DNA from: an uncultured beta proteobacterium
Lineage (GTDB): Bacteria; Pseudomonadota; Gammaproteobacteria; Burkholderiales; Burkholderiaceae_C
NCBI GenBank assembly: GCA_903914985.1
Contig: CAIWRE010000441.1
Location: 1-10,348 of the forward strand
Direction of reading: 5' to 3'
Length of the DNA stretch: 10,348 nucleotides
Shown here: piece by piece, positions 1 through 6,624 of the stretch
Layout: each line of letters starts with the position of its first letter
Position numbering within the stretch: position 1 is the stretch's first letter
Notes under the pieces: model-generated
Told to the model about the DNA's origin: nothing
Database searches by the model: none
What the model saw: the letters and a program-made list of their open reading frames with translations, nothing else
Translations under genes and position numbers: made by a program

Positions 1-326
1 CCGCTGAAGTGCAATGGCACTTTCATGTGCAGCGTGGTGTTGGCGTCCACGCGCTGGAAGTCCACGTGCAGAATCAACTGCTTGAAAGGGTGCATCTGCA
101 CATTGCGCAGCAGCACTTTGCTTTCAGAACCATTGAGTTCCATGTCCAGAATCGAGGCGTGGAACGCTTCTTTCTTGATGGCATGCCACAGTGCGTTGTG
201 GTCCAACTCGATGGCCAAAGGCTCAGCCGCGCCACCATAGACGATACCCGGTGTGCGACCCGTAATGCGGAGACGGCGGCTCGCACCCGTACCCTGCGCA
301 GCGCGCTCAAAAGCGACAAATTTCAT
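1..326 (-). CDS. rplY: Ribosomal protein L25 / general stress protein Ctc (5' part, runs off left edge)
   Basis: Only the first 108 codons are present, and the gene continues beyond position 1. The N-terminus starts MKFVAFERAAQGTGASRRLR and is followed by GRTPGIVYGG (residues 23-32), the typical start of the L25/TL5/Ctc family, which binds 5S rRNA in the large ribosomal subunit. Further on, LDMELNGSESKVLLRNVQMH and HVDFQRVDA match the strands of the L25 beta-barrel. In betaproteobacteria the protein usually has about 200 residues because a second, TL5-type domain follows; that part is outside the window. The ATG at 324-326 has a good ribosome binding site, AGGAG at 333-337 on the complement. 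The gene lies 99 bp downstream of prs on the same strand, an arrangement common in proteobacteria (prs-rplY-pth), so cotranscription with prs is likely. Confidence 0.95.
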   Translation of the reverse strand, partial: MKFVAFERAAQGTGASRRLRITGRTPGIVYGGAAEPLAIELDHNALWHAIKKEAFHASILDMELNGSESKVLLRNVQMHPFKQLILHVDFQRVDANTTLHMKVPLHFS

Positions 327-425
327 AACTTACTCCTAAAAGAGTCCACCGCGACCAGTGTGACTCCGGTTCAACAAAGGCGCCTTTTGCTCAAACGGCA
401 GCAGGACGCCCGCTTTTTGTCTCGA

Positions 426-1403
426 TCAGAACAAATTGTCCTGGTCCGAAAACAAACTCATGACCGACTCACCCTTGGCAATGCGCAAAATCGTTTCAGC
501 GATCAGCGGCGCCACCGTGAGTTGGCGGATTTTTTTGCATTGGGCAGCAGCTGCGCTCAATGGGATGGTGTTGGTCACCACCACTTCGTCCAGGGCATCG
601 CCCTGCGAAATACGTTCAATCGCAGGGCCCGAGAAAATCGGGTGGGTGCAATAGGCATAGACCTTCTTGGCGCCTCGCATCTTCAAGACTTCTGCTGCTT
701 TGACCAAGGTGCCTGCGGTATCGATCATGTCGTCCATGATCACGCAGTTGCGACCTTCGATTTCGCCGATCACGTGCATGACTTCGCTCACATTGGCGCG
801 CGGGCGGCGTTTGTCAATGATGGCGAGATCGCAATTGAGCTGCTTCGCCAGCGCGCGGGCACGCACCACACCGCCCACATCGGGCGACACGACGATCAGG
901 TCGTCGTAGTTTTTCAGGCGCAAATCGCCGAGCAGAACGGGCGAGGCGTAGATGTTGTCCACGGGAATATCAAAAAAGCCTTGGATCTGGTCCGCATGCA
1001 AGTCCATGGTGAGAACGCTGGACACCCCGGCGGCTTGCAGCATATTGGCAACCACCTTGGCGGTGATCGGCACACGGGTGGAGCGCGGACGGCGGTCCTG
1101 GCGGGCATAGCCGAAATAGGGGATGACCGCGCTGATGCGTTCGGCCGATGCACGTTTGAGCGCGTCCACCATGATCAGCAGTTCCATCAAATTTTCATTG
1201 GTCGGGGCGCAGGTGCTTTGCACCACAAACACATCCCGTGCGCGAACGTTCTGGCTGATCTCGACGGTGACCTCACCGTCCGAGAAACGGCCTACTGTCG
1301 CGGCTCCCAGGCTGATACCGAGGTCCCGCGCAATGTCCGCCGCCATGCCGGGATTGGCATTGCCGGTGAAAACCATGAAATCGGGATGGTAGGGTTCCTG
1401 CAT
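426..1403 (-). CDS. prs: Ribose-phosphate pyrophosphokinase (PRPP synthetase), 325 aa
   Basis: The product transfers diphosphate from ATP to ribose 5-phosphate, giving PRPP for purine, pyrimidine, histidine, tryptophan and NAD synthesis in the cytoplasm. The sequence shows the full class I signature set: FTGNANP (12-18), the catalytic flexible loop YARQDRRPRSTR (99-110), MDLHADQIQGFF (133-144), and the PRPP-binding loop VIMDDMIDTAGT (221-232). SPDVGGVVRARALA (183-196) and THPIFSGPA (263-271) are also typical. A length of 325 is close to the 315 of the E. coli enzyme. I chose the ATG at 1401-1403, giving MQEPYHPDFMVFTGN, because the family starts just before the FTGN motif. An in-frame TTG at 1454 would add 17 unrelated residues. 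Ribosome binding is weak (GGAT about 7 bases upstream). The gene follows tRNA-Gln by 82 bp and precedes rplY by 99 bp, all on one strand. Confidence 0.97.
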   Translation of the reverse strand: MQEPYHPDFMVFTGNANPGMAADIARDLGISLGAATVGRFSDGEVTVEISQNVRARDVFVVQSTCAPTNENLMELLIMVDALKRASAERISAVIPYFGYARQDRRPRSTRVPITAKVVANMLQAAGVSSVLTMDLHADQIQGFFDIPVDNIYASPVLLGDLRLKNYDDLIVVSPDVGGVVRARALAKQLNCDLAIIDKRRPRANVSEVMHVIGEIEGRNCVIMDDMIDTAGTLVKAAEVLKMRGAKKVYAYCTHPIFSGPAIERISQGDALDEVVVTNTIPLSAAAAQCKKIRQLTVAPLIAETILRIAKGESVMSLFSDQDNLF

Positions 1404-1441
1404 GGTGCGATCCAGTGAGGTTGACGGTTTGAGCTGGCGCC

Positions 1442-1473
1442 TGCCTGGCGGCAAATGCCTTACCAGCCAGGCC
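1442..1473 (-). promoter_or_regulatory. Imperfect stem-loop in the tRNA-Gln/prs spacer
   Basis: A perfect 7-base inverted repeat, GCCTGGC at 1443-1449 and GCCAGGC at 1466-1472, encloses 16 bases. Inside these, GGC (1450-1452) and GCC (1457-1459) can continue the stem, with a six-base bulge on one side and a four-base loop. In the RNA of the minus strand this gives a 10-pair stem with one bulge, starting 13 bases after the tRNA CCA end and ending about 40 bases before the prs start codon. No U run follows, so it is not a standard intrinsic terminator. It could be a processing signal, an attenuator-like leader structure for prs, or chance. The pairing is seen in the sequence; the function is not known. 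Confidence 0.3.
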
Positions 1474-1485
1474 TTTCACAATATT

Positions 1486-1562
1486 TGGCAGGGGAAGAAG
1501 GATTCGAACCTTCGCATGCTGGAATCAAAATCCAGTGCCTTAACCAACTTGGCGATTCCCCT
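1486..1562 (-). tRNA. tRNA-Gln, anticodon UUG
   Basis: The complement folds as a complete cloverleaf. The acceptor stem is AGGGGAA (1562-1556) with TTCCCCT (1496-1490), followed by discriminator G at 1489 and an encoded CCA at 1488-1486. The D arm has GCC/GGC. The anticodon stem is CTGGA/TCCAG, with loop TTTTGAT (1530-1524) and anticodon TTG at 1528-1526, which reads CAA and, by wobble, CAG. The T arm is GAAGG-TTCGAAT-CCTTC. The body resembles E. coli tRNA-Gln(UUG). It sits between ispE (41 bp upstream) and prs (82 bp downstream) on the same strand, so it may be cut out of a longer mRNA by RNase P and 3' nucleases. I see no convincing promoter of its own. Confidence 0.97.
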
Positions 1563-1603
1563 ACACAGGTCGGTAGCAAACTGCAACCAACCGTTAACCT
1601 TTG

Positions 1604-2434
1604 TCACCATCCCCACAGGGGGTGACGCTCCAGATTGCCACACTCTTTGACCAGCAGGCCCTTGGGGGCATCTTGCCAATCCACTGCATGCGCAAGCTGA
1701 GCAAAAACCGCGCTTCCCGAGCCTGTCATCCGTGCCTGCAAACCTTTGGTCGCCATCCATTCGATGGTGTGGCGAATCGCCGGGCAATGCGTCTGAGCAA
1801 CAGGCTGCAAATCGTTGTGACCAAAGCCATATACGTTTGAAGCGAAGCCTGAAATTATAGCAAGTTCCGTATTGCGTTGAAGCGCCGGGTCGGAAAAGAT
1901 CAAAGCAGTCTCTAAACCCTCCGGCGGCTTGGCAATCAAAAACCGGGCCGGCGCCAGCGCGACCGGCGTGGTTTTTTCACCCACACCCTCGATCCAGGCG
2001 TTTTCGCCACCCAGGAAAAATGGCACGTCGGCACCCAGGCTCAGGCCGATGTGCGCGAGTTTTTCGCGCGGCAGCTTCAAGTTCCATAGCCGGTTGAGCG
2101 CCAGCAAGGTCGATGCCGCATCCGAAGAGCCGCCGCCCATGCCGGCCTGCGCCGGGACTGACTTGGCAACACCGATGTGTGCACCCAGTGTGCAGCCGCT
2201 GGCCTGCTGCAACGCGCGGGCTGCGCGCAACACCAGATCGTCCTGGGGCAATGGCCAGGTTAGATCTTCCCGGCTGAGCGCGCCGTCGTGGCGGACTTCA
2301 AAGTGGAGCTGGTCGCTCCAATCGATCAGCATGAACACCGATTGGAGGGTGTGGTAGCCGTCCGCGCGCCGGCCTGTGACGTGCAAAAAGAGGTTGAGCT
2401 TGGCCGGAGCGCTGACATCGTAGATCGCCTGCAT
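1604..2434 (-). CDS. ispE: 4-diphosphocytidyl-2-C-methyl-D-erythritol kinase (IspE), 276 aa
   Basis: This cytoplasmic GHMP-family kinase phosphorylates the 2-hydroxyl of CDP-methylerythritol, the fourth step of the MEP pathway to isoprenoids. The N-terminal APAKLNLFLHVTGRRADGYH (10-29) contains the conserved lysine at 12. The glycine-rich ATP loop PAQAGMGGGSSDAAS is at 94-108. The catalytic aspartate lies in GADVPFF (D136), and the third GHMP motif TGSGSAVF is at 237-244. The pair K12/D136 corresponds to the Lys/Asp pair known from E. coli IspE. The length is slightly below the 283 of E. coli, but all motifs are present. The ATG at 2432-2434 lies 7 bases after the lolB stop codon and has no strong Shine-Dalgarno sequence, which suggests reinitiation by ribosomes that have read lolB. 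The tRNA-Gln gene follows after 41 bp. Confidence 0.97.
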   Translation of the reverse strand: MQAIYDVSAPAKLNLFLHVTGRRADGYHTLQSVFMLIDWSDQLHFEVRHDGALSREDLTWPLPQDDLVLRAARALQQASGCTLGAHIGVAKSVPAQAGMGGGSSDAASTLLALNRLWNLKLPREKLAHIGLSLGADVPFFLGGENAWIEGVGEKTTPVALAPARFLIAKPPEGLETALIFSDPALQRNTELAIISGFASNVYGFGHNDLQPVAQTHCPAIRHTIEWMATKGLQARMTGSGSAVFAQLAHAVDWQDAPKGLLVKECGNLERHPLWGW

Positions 2435-2441
2435 TGGTGAA

Positions 2442-2948
2442 TTATCCAGGCTCGAGAATGATCTTGATCTCTGCCGCCGCGTCGGGCGCCAGCCGCCAGG
2501 CCCTGATGCGCCCTGTCGCTAAAGACTGCAAATCTACCTGCCAGCCCTCTACGGTTGTGGCATCGCCTTGGAGCCAACCGAACAGCGTGGCAATGGGCAA
2601 TGGGGTGCCTACGCTGTAGGTCACCATGTCGTCGGCCGATCCAAACTGCTTCAATGATTGCTGTGTTTTCAGCGTCGCGCTTTCTGCATCCCACTGCAGC
2701 GTGGCCAGACTGGTGCCCAGAATGCTGGTCAGACTCAGGGTGCCCCGGCTTGCGGATCCGAGCAAAACGAAATTGGCGGAAAAGGCCTGTGGCGGTTCAC
2801 TGGCAACTTTCACGGCCAAGCGGCCTTGCCAGACCGGCTGGGCCGGATCGGTCGCCGAACGTGTTTCGACGTTCGCGCAACCGGCGGCGAGCAAAAGGGA
2901 GCACCCTAACAGGCAGGCGCTCAGTAAAGCGCAAGCGCGCCGCTTCAT
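2442..2948 (-). CDS. lolB: Outer-membrane lipoprotein insertion factor LolB, 168 aa
   Basis: LolB is itself a lipoprotein on the periplasmic face of the outer membrane. It accepts lipoproteins from the carrier LolA and inserts them. The N-terminus has a basic MKRR, a hydrophobic stretch (6-22) and a lipobox LAAGC with the acylated cysteine at 24. Residue 25 is Ala rather than Asp, as expected for outer-membrane sorting. The mature part carries VWQGRLAVKV (39-48), SRGTLSLTSILG (67-78) and GTPLPIATLFGWLQG (114-128), which match the LolB half-barrel and the LP..L..W..G region. At 168 residues it is shorter than the 207-residue E. coli precursor. The start codon overlaps the stop of the upstream TPR gene in an ATGA (2945-2948), and ispE follows after 7 bases. 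The lolB-ispE-prs neighbourhood supports the call. Confidence 0.92.
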   Translation of the reverse strand: MKRRACALLSACLLGCSLLLAAGCANVETRSATDPAQPVWQGRLAVKVASEPPQAFSANFVLLGSASRGTLSLTSILGTSLATLQWDAESATLKTQQSLKQFGSADDMVTYSVGTPLPIATLFGWLQGDATTVEGWQVDLQSLATGRIRAWRLAPDAAAEIKIILEPG

Positions 2949-4699
2949 AGGCTGCCGCGCAGCCGCAAAATAGTGGATTTGAGGGTCTCGTTTTCGCGGT
3001 TGAGTTCAAGACCCTCTCTCCATGCTGCGCTGGCCTGCTCAGGACGGCGCAGCGCCCACAACACCTCACCCAGGTGCGCGGCAATTTCCGCGTCCGGCCG
3101 GGCTTTAAAGGCCTTCTGAAGCAACGCCAAGGACTCCGTCAGGTTACCGCTGCGGAACTCTACCCATGCAAGGCTATCGAGGATGAACGGGTCTTCAGGC
3201 GCAAACTCGAGGGCCTTTTGAATCAAGTCCCGTGCTTCACTCAGTCGCAGGTTGCGGTCCGCCAGAGAGTAGCCCAGTGCGTTGTAGGCGGCGTGGTAAT
3301 CGGGTTTGGCAGCGATCACACTGCGGAGAATCTTTTCCATTTCATCGGTTCGTCCGAGCTTTTCGGCCGACATCGCCAGTTCATAACGCAAATCCACATC
3401 CCCCGCATAGGACTTCAGCGCCTGTTCGAGCAGGCTGTAGGCCGCCTGCTCCTGCCGGTTGTCGCGCAACAATTGCAATTCCAGATTGATTTTGTTGCGC
3501 GCATCGTCGGCGTCTTTTTCGGGAAGATTGCGAATCAAGGCGCGCGCGTCGTCCAGACGCCCCTGCTGCGCCAACACCATGGCACGCCGCAACTGAATTT
3601 TGGCGGTGTCTTGTGGACTGTTGATCTTGCCGAGATAGGCCAGAGCCTGCACGGGGTCGTGATTTTTCAGGGAAATTTGGGACAGCAACAAGTAAGCCTG
3701 AACGGCCCCGGGACTGGTTTCGCGCGACTGCTCGTCGTCCGCGGCATCGGTGGTGGCTGGCGCAGGAAGCAGCGCCAGATAACGCTTAAGCGACTGTTCA
3801 GCTTGCGCGACCGCTTGGTTTTGCCATTCAATGGAGCCGCGTACCAGCCAAGCTTCGGGGTAGTCCGGTTTGACGGTATTGAGTTTCACCACTTGGGAAA
3901 GCGCCTCGGCGTACCGTTGCAGCTCCAGTAATTTGCGCACGTAACCCATCCGAATTTCAGGGGCTGTCTTGCCCGCCAAATAGGGGGTAAGCAAGGCCTG
4001 GGCGTTGTCAAATTCCGGATCCAGCAAGTTGACGCACAGCAGCGCGATGTCGTCGGACAGGGGGTTGAGTGCTGCGCCTTTGCGGGCTGCGGCCAATCCG
4101 GCTGCATGGTCTTTGGCAAGCAGACGCAAATTACCCACCATGGCCCACGCCACCGGCCCGGTGCTGGCGCGGCCCAGGTCAGCAGCCAGTATTTTTTCCA
4201 GCAAGTCGGCAGCTGCCGCTTTGTCACTGATGCGGGTAAAAAAGCGGCTGACAAAGACGATGGTCGCGCCGCGATCGGCGGCTTGCGCACGGGCCAGCAG
4301 GCGCTGGGCCGCAGGCGCCGCCTCTGCCGACCGGTTCAAACCAATCAGAATTTGCAGCAGAAAGCGGTCCGCTTCAGCGGACTCCGGCAAGGCCTGCTGC
4401 CATGCTTTGCTGGCTTCCAAGGCAGCGTCGGCGTCACGCCCCCGTAATGCGATTTCAACCGCTCGTTGGAACAAACGAGGATCCGGGGCCCGCCTTGCGG
4501 CATCCATCATCAGCGCGTAGGCAGCGGCAATGTCCTCATTTTGCAAACTCAACTCGCTGACCACCAGTTGGTAGAAAAGCTCCGCTGTAAGTCGCGAATT
4601 TTCCGGTGGCGCGGGTGTTCCGGACTCGGCAGCCTGGGACCAGCCCCAGGAACCAAGCATCACGTAACAGGCGAAGACAATGTGGGACAAACGTGGCAT
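2945..4699 (-). CDS. Exported tetratricopeptide-repeat protein, 584 aa
   Basis: I recognise the fold but not a specific function. A short signal peptide is likely: MPRLSHIVFACYVMLGSWGW, then SQA/AESG, with cleavage near residues 23-24. The rest is almost all helical hairpins of TPR type. The clearest units are DYPEAWLVRGSIEWQNQAVA (279-298), AVQAYLLLSQISLKNHDPVQ (332-351), KIQLRRAMVLAQQGRLDDAR (367-386), YHAAYNALGYSLADRNLRLS (468-487), PFILDSLAWVEFRSGNLTES (504-523) and AEIAAHLGEVLWALRRPEQA (537-556). A low-complexity linker with acidic residues lies at 313-330. Such proteins usually act as periplasmic or outer-membrane scaffolds. The frame stays open upstream to 4999, but that part is the complement of mutM, so I chose the ATG at 4697-4699. 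An ATG at 4736-4738 would overlap the mutM start. The stop codon overlaps the lolB start, so the two are probably translationally coupled. Confidence 0.88.
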   Translation of the reverse strand: MPRLSHIVFACYVMLGSWGWSQAAESGTPAPPENSRLTAELFYQLVVSELSLQNEDIAAAYALMMDAARRAPDPRLFQRAVEIALRGRDADAALEASKAWQQALPESAEADRFLLQILIGLNRSAEAAPAAQRLLARAQAADRGATIVFVSRFFTRISDKAAAADLLEKILAADLGRASTGPVAWAMVGNLRLLAKDHAAGLAAARKGAALNPLSDDIALLCVNLLDPEFDNAQALLTPYLAGKTAPEIRMGYVRKLLELQRYAEALSQVVKLNTVKPDYPEAWLVRGSIEWQNQAVAQAEQSLKRYLALLPAPATTDAADDEQSRETSPGAVQAYLLLSQISLKNHDPVQALAYLGKINSPQDTAKIQLRRAMVLAQQGRLDDARALIRNLPEKDADDARNKINLELQLLRDNRQEQAAYSLLEQALKSYAGDVDLRYELAMSAEKLGRTDEMEKILRSVIAAKPDYHAAYNALGYSLADRNLRLSEARDLIQKALEFAPEDPFILDSLAWVEFRSGNLTESLALLQKAFKARPDAEIAAHLGEVLWALRRPEQASAAWREGLELNRENETLKSTILRLRGSL

Positions 4700-4710
4700 G
4701 CCACCATAAT
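4684..4710 (+). promoter_or_regulatory. Candidate weak promoter for mutM-mutY
   Basis: The 37-bp gap between the divergent TPR and mutM starts contains CATAAT at 4705-4710, five of six matches to the sigma-70 -10 box. GGGACA at 4684-4689 (four of six) lies 15 bases upstream, a spacer shorter than the ideal 17. Transcription would begin near 4717, leaving a leader of about 20 bases before the mutM ATG. The -35 element lies inside the TPR coding region. This is pattern matching only. Confidence 0.25.
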
Positions 4711-4736
4711 AATCCACGCCCCACTTTTCTCTATCC

Positions 4737-5552
4737 ATGCCTGAATTACCCGAAGTTGAAGTTACGCGCCTGAGTTTTGCCGATCGCATCGCGGGCGCTC
4801 GCATCGAATCAATGGACATGGGCAAACCGTTGCGTTGGCCATTGGGCTGCAGCCCGGACTCGCTGCGCGGCCAGAAAGTGCTTGGCGTGCGCCGCCGGGG
4901 CAAATATCTGCTGTTGGATTTGGAGGCTGGCCTCTTGCTCTTGCACTTGGGCATGTCAGGCAGCGTCACTTTCAGCGTCAACCCGGGCCCTGCAGGCAAA
5001 CACGATCATTTTTCTCTCAACACCTCCCACGGCGTGCTGCGCTTGAATGATCCGCGCCGTTTTGGAGCAGTTGTCTTTGCCACCGATGAACGCAGCCCCC
5101 AGGCCCAAAAGTTGCTGGGCAAGCTCGGTGTGGAGCCCTTGGGTGAGTCCTTCCATTTGGAGGACTTTTGCAAAGCGCTCAAAAAGCGCAGTGCGCCCAT
5201 CAAACAAGTTCTGCTGGCCGGAGACACGGTGGTTGGCGTGGGCAATATTTACGCTTCGGAGGCCTTGTTTCTGGCGGGCATCCGGCCCACCACCCGGGCT
5301 TGCAAACTCAGCCGGGCGCGAATCGCCTTGCTTCATGCGGCGGTTCGGGCCGTTTTGGCCCGCGCGGTGGAAAAGGGCGGCAGCACCTTGCGTGATTTTT
5401 CCAATGCGCACGGTGAATCGGGGCACTTTCAGCTCGAGGCGGCGGTGTACGGGCGCGCAGGAATGCCCTGCCGGGTGTGTGGCAGCCCTGTGCGCACCAT
5501 TCGCCAAGGCCAGCGCTCGACCTTTTTCTGCCCCATGTGCCAGAAGCGATGA
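4737..5552 (+). CDS. mutM: Formamidopyrimidine-DNA glycosylase (MutM/Fpg), 271 aa
   Basis: This base-excision repair enzyme removes 8-oxoguanine and formamidopyrimidines from DNA and cuts the strand by beta,delta-elimination. The start MPELPEVEVT provides the catalytic Pro2 (the N-terminus after Met removal) and Glu3. The conserved lysine is in RRRGKY (K56). LGMSGS (71-76) and NDPRRFG (104-110) carry the residues that fill the gap left by the flipped base. The helix-two-turn-helix region has VGVGNIYASEALF (166-178). The C-terminal zinc finger has four cysteines at 245, 248, 265 and 268, with the conserved RSTFFC before the last pair. The length matches E. coli (269). No strong Shine-Dalgarno sequence precedes the ATG. 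The stop TGA overlaps the mutY ATG (5549-5552). Confidence 0.98.
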   Translation: MPELPEVEVTRLSFADRIAGARIESMDMGKPLRWPLGCSPDSLRGQKVLGVRRRGKYLLLDLEAGLLLLHLGMSGSVTFSVNPGPAGKHDHFSLNTSHGVLRLNDPRRFGAVVFATDERSPQAQKLLGKLGVEPLGESFHLEDFCKALKKRSAPIKQVLLAGDTVVGVGNIYASEALFLAGIRPTTRACKLSRARIALLHAAVRAVLARAVEKGGSTLRDFSNAHGESGHFQLEAAVYGRAGMPCRVCGSPVRTIRQGQRSTFFCPMCQKR

Positions 5553-6604
5553 GTCAGGCTTTGAAGACGGGGGAGTTGGCCGCCAAAGTCGTTGCCTGGC
5601 AGGAGCAGCACGGCCGCAATAGCCTGCCCTGGCAAAACACCCGGGATCCTTACCGCGTTTGGCTGTCTGAGATCATGCTGCAGCAAACGCAGGTGGCCAC
5701 AGTGATGGGCTATTTCGACCGGTTTTTAACCGCCATGCCGACCGTGCAGCATTTGGCGTCTGCGAGTTTGGACGAGGTGTTGGGCCTGTGGAGTGGCCTC
5801 GGCTATTACAGCCGGGCTCGCAATCTGCACCGGTGCGCGCAAGCGGTGGTCGATCTGCATGGGGGCGCATTTCCGCGTAACGCCGATATTCTGGTGACGC
5901 TACCCGGGATCGGACGGTCCACTGCCGCGGCCATTGCATCGCTGTGCTTTGGTGAGCGCGTGGCCATTTTGGATGCCAACGTCAAACGCGTGGTGACGCG
6001 GGTCATCGGATTTGACGGTGATCTGGCCCAGGCCGTCCAGGAACGCCGCTTGTGGGATGCCGCCAGTGACTTGCTGCCTGCGCCGAACGTCGTGCCGCGC
6101 ACCATGGCGCGCTACACCCAGGGCATGATGGACTTGGGAGCGACCGTGTGCCTGCCCAAGAAGCCTGCCTGTTTGTTATGTCCCCTGAATACAGATTGCC
6201 GGGCCCACGCCGATGGCGAGCCCGAGCGCTACCCGGTGCGCACTCGCAAGCTCAAGCGCTCCAGCCAGTCCATTTGGCTGCTGTGGGCGCAGTCGGCCGA
6301 CGGCGCCGTGTGGCTCGCGCCCCGTCCTACGCCGGGTGTGTGGGCAGGTTTGCAATGTTTTCCCTTGTTCGAATCTGAAACGGCACTGCGATCGGCGCTG
6401 GCGCCTGGGCAACGGACAATCCTGCAGCCCGAGCAGACCTTTGTCCATGTGCTGACCCACAAGGACTTGCACTTGCACCCCTGGCGTCTGAACCTTGCCG
6501 CCGGTGTCGATCTGGGCGCACTGCCCGGGCGCTGGGTAAGTGCGGCGCAATGGCCGACGGTGGGCTTGCCGGCACCGATTCGGAAATTATTAGAAGGTGC
6601 TTAG
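5549..6604 (+). CDS. mutY: Adenine DNA glycosylase MutY, 351 aa
   Basis: MutY removes adenine mispaired with 8-oxoguanine, and together with MutM forms the GO anti-mutator system. The catalytic Glu is in VWLSEIMLQQTQV (E41) and the catalytic Asp in ILDANVKRV (D142). The helix-hairpin-helix is LPGIGRSTAAAI at 118-129. The [4Fe-4S] ligands are C201, C208, C211 and C217 (C-x6-C-x2-C-x5-C). The C-terminal third (about 230-351) is the Nudix-like domain that reads 8-oxoguanine, with FVHVLTHKDLHLHPW at 298-312. The length equals that of E. coli MutY (350). The frame is open upstream to an ATG at 5477, but that part is the complement-free overlap with mutM. The ATG at 5549 gives the normal N-terminus MSQALKTGELAAKVVAWQEQ and a four-base ATGA overlap with mutM, so translation is probably coupled. 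Confidence 0.98.
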   Translation: MSQALKTGELAAKVVAWQEQHGRNSLPWQNTRDPYRVWLSEIMLQQTQVATVMGYFDRFLTAMPTVQHLASASLDEVLGLWSGLGYYSRARNLHRCAQAVVDLHGGAFPRNADILVTLPGIGRSTAAAIASLCFGERVAILDANVKRVVTRVIGFDGDLAQAVQERRLWDAASDLLPAPNVVPRTMARYTQGMMDLGATVCLPKKPACLLCPLNTDCRAHADGEPERYPVRTRKLKRSSQSIWLLWAQSADGAVWLAPRPTPGVWAGLQCFPLFESETALRSALAPGQRTILQPEQTFVHVLTHKDLHLHPWRLNLAAGVDLGALPGRWVSAAQWPTVGLPAPIRKLLEGA

Positions 6605-6624
6605 GGCTGCGTAGCGCCCCCAAT

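Noticed and set aside
9..1418. A 469-codon open frame on the plus strand opposite prs and rplY
   Set aside because: Its codons are exact reverse complements of the prs and rplY codons. It stays open because TTA, CTA and TCA are rare in those genes. The product is rich in His, Gln and Gly and resembles nothing I know; prs and rplY have full family motifs.
1404..1454. 17-codon N-terminal extension of prs from a TTG
   Set aside because: The extra residues do not resemble any PRPP synthetase N-terminus, and the region is the stem-loop-bearing spacer after the tRNA gene.
1485..1512. Promoter for prs at the tRNA 3' end (TTCGAA and AATATT, 17 bp apart)
   Set aside because: The -35-like part is the invariant T-loop of the tRNA and matches in only three of six positions; coincidence is the simpler reading.
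1606..1624. CCCC-aca-GGGG inverted repeat at the end of ispE as a terminator
   Set aside because: Only four pairs with a three-base loop, no U run, and it encodes the ispE C-terminus HPLWGW.
3074..3931. A 285-codon open frame opposite the TPR gene
   Set aside because: Same codon register as the TPR gene on the other strand, so it is a shadow of it; no recognisable domain.
4700..4999. 100-codon N-terminal extension of the TPR gene
   Set aside because: It is the complement of the mutM 5' region and the short gap, lacks a signal peptide, and would bury the clear signal sequence starting at 4699.
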